A stretch of 57,908 nucleotides of DNA from Euzebyales bacterium (lineage in GTDB: Bacteria > Actinomycetota > Nitriliruptoria > Euzebyales > JAHELV01). The translations under genes were made by a program, and so were the position numbers. The stretch spans positions 1-57,908 of the forward strand of contig DASUUK010000010.1 of the NCBI GenBank assembly GCA_036374135.1, read 5' to 3'. Positions 54,876 to 57,908 of the stretch are shown one piece after another. The first letter of the stretch is position 1. Every line of letters begins with the position of its first letter. Under the pieces are notes generated by a model, which saw only the letters and a list, made by a program, of their open reading frames with translations, had not been told where the DNA came from and did no database searches.

Positions 54876-55655
54876 ATGACCACCGAGCTCACGACGGAGC
54901 TGGCCGACCATCTGGTGCACGCGCAGCTGGCCGGCGAGGTCCAGACGAGCCCGCGAAGCACGATCAACAACTGTCACCGGATGGCCCGCGGCCACGACAA
55001 CTACACATTCGGTCTCGACGACTGGCGGGAGATCACAGCGCAGGACGCCATCGACGCCGTGCGCGTGATCTGCGGCAGTGACCCGCTCGACGCCGACGAT
55101 CCGGACGGCCCGGGATGGATCGATCCCGACGCCGCGCTCCGTGGCATCGCGGTGCACCGTCGCCGGCTGCGCCAGGCCGCCGGGTCGGGCGGTGTGCGCG
55201 CGTTGTTCGCCACCGGGCATCCCACAGGGCTGCTCGCCCATTACCAGGCGCTGGCGCGTGCGTTGCAGCAGCACGGAAGTCTGCTGCTTTCGCCACTGGA
55301 CGACGAGTGGGTCGACTGGGACCGTACGGGGCGGCAGCTCGGCATCCGCTTCCTCGACGGTGTCGCGTGCGTGTACGACGGCGGATCGCTGCGCCACACG
55401 CACCGCAGCGTCTTCATGGAAGCGATGCTCGGGGCGCTGGACGTCGGGACCGTGGACCTGGTGGTGGGTGACCACGGCATGGCGGGTGCCGCGATCGCCG
55501 CAGGTGTGCCGGCGCTGTCGATCGCCGACGTCAACGACCCCGCCCTGCCGGTCGCGCAGGTGCGCGGTCGCACCGACGGGGTGCTGCCGATCGACGACAA
55601 CCTCGCGCCCGCGAAGTTCGTGCCCGTCACCGCCGCGATGCTGGATTGGCGCTGA
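54876..55655 (+). CDS. Conserved hypothetical, possibly a phosphatase
   Basis: I only tentatively recognise this 259-residue protein as similar to a conserved actinobacterial protein annotated as a phosphatase. Distinctive segments are HRMARGHDNYTFGLDDW, GVRALFATGHPTGLLAHYQ, LSPLDDEWVDWDRTG and a late DHGMAGAAIAAGVPALSIADVND that may be an active-site loop. It is soluble. Its last 46 bases are duplicated downstream (55709-55754), after a dispersed palindromic repeat. Confidence 0.65.
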   Translation: MTTELTTELADHLVHAQLAGEVQTSPRSTINNCHRMARGHDNYTFGLDDWREITAQDAIDAVRVICGSDPLDADDPDGPGWIDPDAALRGIAVHRRRLRQAAGSGGVRALFATGHPTGLLAHYQALARALQQHGSLLLSPLDDEWVDWDRTGRQLGIRFLDGVACVYDGGSLRHTHRSVFMEAMLGALDVGTVDLVVGDHGMAGAAIAAGVPALSIADVNDPALPVAQVRGRTDGVLPIDDNLAPAKFVPVTAAMLDWR

Positions 55656-55656
55656 G
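55611..55656 (+). repeat. 46-bp direct repeat, copy 1 (3' end of the preceding gene)
   Basis: This is the end of the coding sequence from GCGAAGTTCGTGCCCGTC to the stop. It matches copy 2 at 44 of 46 positions. Confidence 0.85.
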
Positions 55657-55683
55657 GGAAGGGTGGCGGCGGTGGCGGTCCTG

Positions 55684-55717
55684 CGCGTGTTTCGTGGAAC
55701 CAGGCTCCGCGAAGTTC
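55684..55717 (-). repeat. Dispersed palindromic repeat, copy C
   Basis: This matches copy A at 17050-17083 in reverse orientation, differing at one position. Its left end (GCGAAGTTC in + orientation) is also the first nine bases of the second copy of the duplicated gene end, so the two elements overlap. Confidence 0.75.
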
Positions 55718-55754
55718 GTGCCCGTCACGGCCGCGATGTTGGATTGGCGCTGAG
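55709..55754 (+). repeat. 46-bp direct repeat, copy 2
   Basis: A second copy of the 3' end of the 54876-55655 gene, including its stop, 98 bases downstream. It has two substitutions relative to copy 1 (C to G, C to T). It is fused to the palindromic repeat. Confidence 0.85.
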
Positions 55755-55757
55755 CGG

Positions 55758-56459
55758 TCAGGTCAACGGTTCGAGACCTCCGCGCAGGACGCTGTCGGTG
55801 GAGTGCGTGGGATCACCGTCGGCTGGTTCACGTGAGATGTCGACCACCGAGAACACGTCCACGTCGACCGCTGCCGGGACCTGGTAGACACGCCCGGCGT
55901 CGATCGGACCGAGTGACACCATCTCGGTACCGTCCGCCGCGAGCAGCCACAGCTCGTAGTAGCCGTCGATCGCGGGCAGGGTCACCGTATCGACCCGCAA
56001 CGCACGCTGGTCGCCCTCGGCGGTGAGCACCGCCGAGCCCCCGTCGATCTCGGCGAGCGGCTCGAGCGTCGCCTCCGCGACCACATCACCGCCGTCGGCG
56101 CCCCCGTCGCCCATCATCGGCAGGAGCGCTGCCGCGGCCAGCACGACGACGAGGACGAGCGCGGCCGCGGCGGCCCAGGGCTGTCGCCACGCGGACTGTC
56201 GAAGTTCGGCGGCGGTCGGTACCGGGATCTCGCCGACGTCACTCAACTCGCGCACGACCCGATCCCAGATCGCCTCGGGTGGCGCGGGTGGCATGTCGTC
56301 GGGCTCGGCGTGTCGAGCGCGCTCCGACACGTTGCGCAGCACCTCGACCTCGCGGGCACACCGTGCGCAGTCGTCCAGATGCTCGACGTCTCCGGAGTCG
56401 ATCGACTCCGGGTCGACCGCGATCGCGGCCAACTGGTCCGGGTGCAGGTGGTCCATCAT
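55758..56459 (-). CDS. Anti-sigma factor, RskA-type
   Basis: The 233-residue protein has an N-terminal zinc anti-sigma motif (His27, Cys31, Cys34 in HLDDCARC), one transmembrane helix (~94-114) and an external anti-sigma-K domain (ALRVDTVTLPAIDGYYELWL...VYQVPAAVDVDVFSVVDIS). It should hold the cotranscribed ECF sigma factor inactive at the membrane until proteolysis or redox change releases it. The ATG at 56459 is preferred over one inside the sigma gene. It follows the sigma gene by 55 bases. Confidence 0.88.
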   Translation of the reverse strand: MMDHLHPDQLAAIAVDPESIDSGDVEHLDDCARCAREVEVLRNVSERARHAEPDDMPPAPPEAIWDRVVRELSDVGEIPVPTAAELRQSAWRQPWAAAAALVLVVVLAAAALLPMMGDGGADGGDVVAEATLEPLAEIDGGSAVLTAEGDQRALRVDTVTLPAIDGYYELWLLAADGTEMVSLGPIDAGRVYQVPAAVDVDVFSVVDISREPADGDPTHSTDSVLRGGLEPLT

Positions 56460-56514
56460 CGTCTGATCGCCGCCGCGGTCTCCGCGGACGTGTCGCCACG
56501 TTGCTGCATGCGCG

Positions 56515-57096
56515 TCACGGGCCGTCCGTTTCGTCGTCGAGGAAGCGTCGCAGCCGCTGCATGCCACGACGAACGTGGCTCTTGACGGTGCCCAGCGGCA
56601 TGCCGAGCTTGTCGGAGATCTGCTGGTGCGTCAGATCATGGTAGAAGGCCAGTTCGAGGACGAGTTGCTGCTCGGGACGCAGCCAGCTGAGTGCCTCGGC
56701 GACCAGCAGGCGGTCGGCGGTCGTCGAGGCCTCGTCGACGATGCTGGTGCGGTCCTCCATGACCGTCCTGCGCTCACGTTCGAGGCGTCGCAGTCGGTCG
56801 ATCGCCTTGAACCGGGCGATGCCCAGCAGCCATGACAGCAGGCTCGCGCGCTCCGGGTCGTACCTGCGGCGCTGCCGCCACGCTGCGACGAAGACCTGCT
56901 GCACGAGATCCTCGGCATCCTCGTTGGACGGCAACAGCCGTTGGCCGTAGGCCAGCACCGCGCCGCCGCAGATGTCGAACGCGGCGCGCAGGACGGCCGG
57001 GTCGTCGCTGCCGAACCGCGACTCGACATCGGCCTCCAGCGGCGTCCGTGGGTGCAGCCGTCCGTCCCTTGCGGAACCCCGCCGGCCGTCGATCAT
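56515..57096 (-). CDS. ECF sigma factor, SigK-like
   Basis: This 193-residue protein has sigma region 2 (DAEDLVQQVFVAAWRQRRRY and LLSWLLGIARFKAIDRLRR) and region 4 (LRPEQQLVLELAFYHDLTHQ ... KLGMPLGTVKSHVRRGMQRLR). The pairing with a RskA-type anti-sigma factor fits the SigK group. It probably activates envelope or secreted-protein genes. It begins seven bases after the sortase stop, in the same operon. Confidence 0.92.
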   Translation of the reverse strand: MIDGRRGSARDGRLHPRTPLEADVESRFGSDDPAVLRAAFDICGGAVLAYGQRLLPSNEDAEDLVQQVFVAAWRQRRRYDPERASLLSWLLGIARFKAIDRLRRLERERRTVMEDRTSIVDEASTTADRLLVAEALSWLRPEQQLVLELAFYHDLTHQQISDKLGMPLGTVKSHVRRGMQRLRRFLDDETDGP

Positions 57097-57103
57097 CGCT
57101 CGC

Positions 57104-57814
57104 TCAGCCGGTCGGCGTGGCGAACACGACGATGTTGTCGCGGTAGTGGCGGCTGGACGGATCGAACTCGCCGCCGCACGTGATCAGCGCCAGGCGCGGG
57201 TCTCCGTCACGGCGGAAGATGTCCCCTGTCGGCAGGTCCACCTTGGGGATCTGACGGATCTCGTCGACCACGAAGGCGCGCGTGGTGCCGTCGCTCATGT
57301 CCACCTCGACGATAGCGCCTGCCTCGAGCGCATCGAGGTGGTAGAAGACGCCCTTGCCCTGCGTGCGGCTGTCGATGTGCGCCGTGAGCACCGCTGAACC
57401 GGCGTCGTCACCCGGCGCGGGCCCGTACTCGTACCAGCCGATGCGTGAGATGTCGACGGGAACCGTCATCTTGCCGTCGGGATCGACGCCGACCGGGTCG
57501 ATCGGCGATCCGGCCACACCCATCGCGTCGACGGTCAGGCTCGTCGGGATGATCTGCTCGGTCTGCACGTCCTCGAGTCGTGCCGAGGAGGTCGCGATCT
57601 TCGGCGGGCTCGGCGATTCGGACGCCGTCGCCACGCTGGGCACGGAGGGTTCGGGGGACGGGTCGGGCGCGGGCGGTGACGGCTCCGGCGATGTCGGCGA
57701 GGCGCTCCGAGACACGGTGGTGGCCACCGGCGACGCGTGCCGCGCCGTCAGGAGCGTCAGCACCATCGCGACGACGGCGGTCACCACGGCTGCCGTGATC
57801 GCTCCCGCGAGCAT
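57104..57814 (-). CDS. Class E/F-like sortase
   Basis: The 236-residue protein has an N-terminal signal anchor (residues ~3-24), a Ser/Pro-rich linker (to ~75) and a sortase beta-barrel. The catalytic His is in LTAHIDSR, Cys213 in ALITCGGEFD and Arg225 in HYRDNIVV. Sortases cut a sorting motif on exported proteins and join them to the wall or to other proteins. It is the first gene of the sortase - sigma - anti-sigma operon. No LPxTG-type substrate gene is seen in this window. GAGGTGACC upstream is 19 bases from the ATG. Confidence 0.87.
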   Translation of the reverse strand: MLAGAITAAVVTAVVAMVLTLLTARHASPVATTVSRSASPTSPEPSPPAPDPSPEPSVPSVATASESPSPPKIATSSARLEDVQTEQIIPTSLTVDAMGVAGSPIDPVGVDPDGKMTVPVDISRIGWYEYGPAPGDDAGSAVLTAHIDSRTQGKGVFYHLDALEAGAIVEVDMSDGTTRAFVVDEIRQIPKVDLPTGDIFRRDGDPRLALITCGGEFDPSSRHYRDNIVVFATPTG

Positions 57815-57882
57815 TCGTCGGCTCAGTAGGTCACCTCGTGGTCGGGGCGGTCCCGCGCGTCATGGGGAAACGAGGAACCGGG

Positions 57883-57908
57883 CGTGGGCGCTGGCATCAG
57901 CGCCCACG
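57883..57908. terminator. Perfect hairpin at right window edge
   Basis: An 11-bp perfect stem with a GCAT loop (57883-57893 with 57898-57908) lies upstream of the sortase gene. It is probably the terminator of a gene beyond the window, although an operator for the sortase operon is possible. No gene is visible in the ~90 bases from 57815 to the end. Confidence 0.5.

Overview
This is a very GC-rich chromosomal segment from an actinobacterium. Evidence for that is strong third-position G/C bias, many GTG starts, GTGA/ATGA gene overlaps, a mycothiol glycosyltransferase (mshA), an F420-type luciferase-like oxidoreductase, a RskA-type anti-sigma factor with its ECF sigma factor, and an RNA resembling the actinobacterial 6C RNA. 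Gene order around 32.9-39.8 kb (HTH regulator, HBHA-like protein, mshA, YbjN-like gene, proC) follows the order known from Mycobacterium (Rv0474-Rv0500). The osmolyte genes fit a salt-exposed organism. A deep-branching lineage such as Nitriliruptoria is possible, but that is inference.

Layout. 1-2.9 kb (minus): a tightly coupled operon with a MauE-like membrane protein, a MauD-like thioredoxin-fold protein, a Tat-exported 14-cysteine protein and two small membrane proteins. 3.1-13.1 kb: GH3 hexosaminidase lipoprotein, PhoD-like phosphatase, a wrecked M28 aminopeptidase gene, YihY membrane protein, alpha/beta hydrolase, TypA, an SH3b lipoprotein and an FGGY kinase. 13.2-18.8 kb: a complete OpuA/OpuC-type betaine ABC importer, divergent from a choline-sulfatase (betC). 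18.8-26.7 kb: Tat-dependent metallo-beta-lactamase-fold protein, MFS transporter, a kinase/LLM-oxidoreductase fusion, a frameshifted alpha/beta hydrolase, a secreted 5'-nucleotidase and a deleted penicillin-acylase gene. 26.7-30 kb: a receptor-like pseudokinase with a PQQ-type propeller, a membrane protein, the 6C-like RNA and a 35-residue membrane peptide. 30-40 kb: zinc metalloprotease, PH-domain protein, asparaginase, the mycobacterial-synteny block, a nicotinamidase-like hydrolase and proline genes. 40-46 kb (minus): an alcohol dehydrogenase / enolase-superfamily / aldehyde dehydrogenase catabolic set and a GT-C glycosyltransferase. 46-50 kb (minus): a second betaine importer with the same gene order as the first. 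50-53.5 kb: a MacA/MacB-type efflux system. 53.6-57.9 kb: AcuC-like deacetylase, a possible phosphatase, and a sortase - sigma - anti-sigma operon.

How the genes work together. Choline-O-sulfate can be cleaved by BetC, and choline or betaine imported by two paralogous ABC systems. Proline dehydrogenase and P5C reductase could form a proline/P5C cycle, giving a theme of osmolyte supply. Three genes for hydrolases (M28 peptidase, alpha/beta hydrolase, penicillin acylase) are broken, so the segment is undergoing some gene decay without visible transposases. The most unusual features are the Mau-like maturation operon built around a Cys-rich Tat substrate, the kinase-LLM fusion, the PQQ pseudokinase, and a dispersed palindromic repeat that accompanies a duplicated gene end. 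No tRNA, rRNA, CRISPR or insertion sequence was seen.
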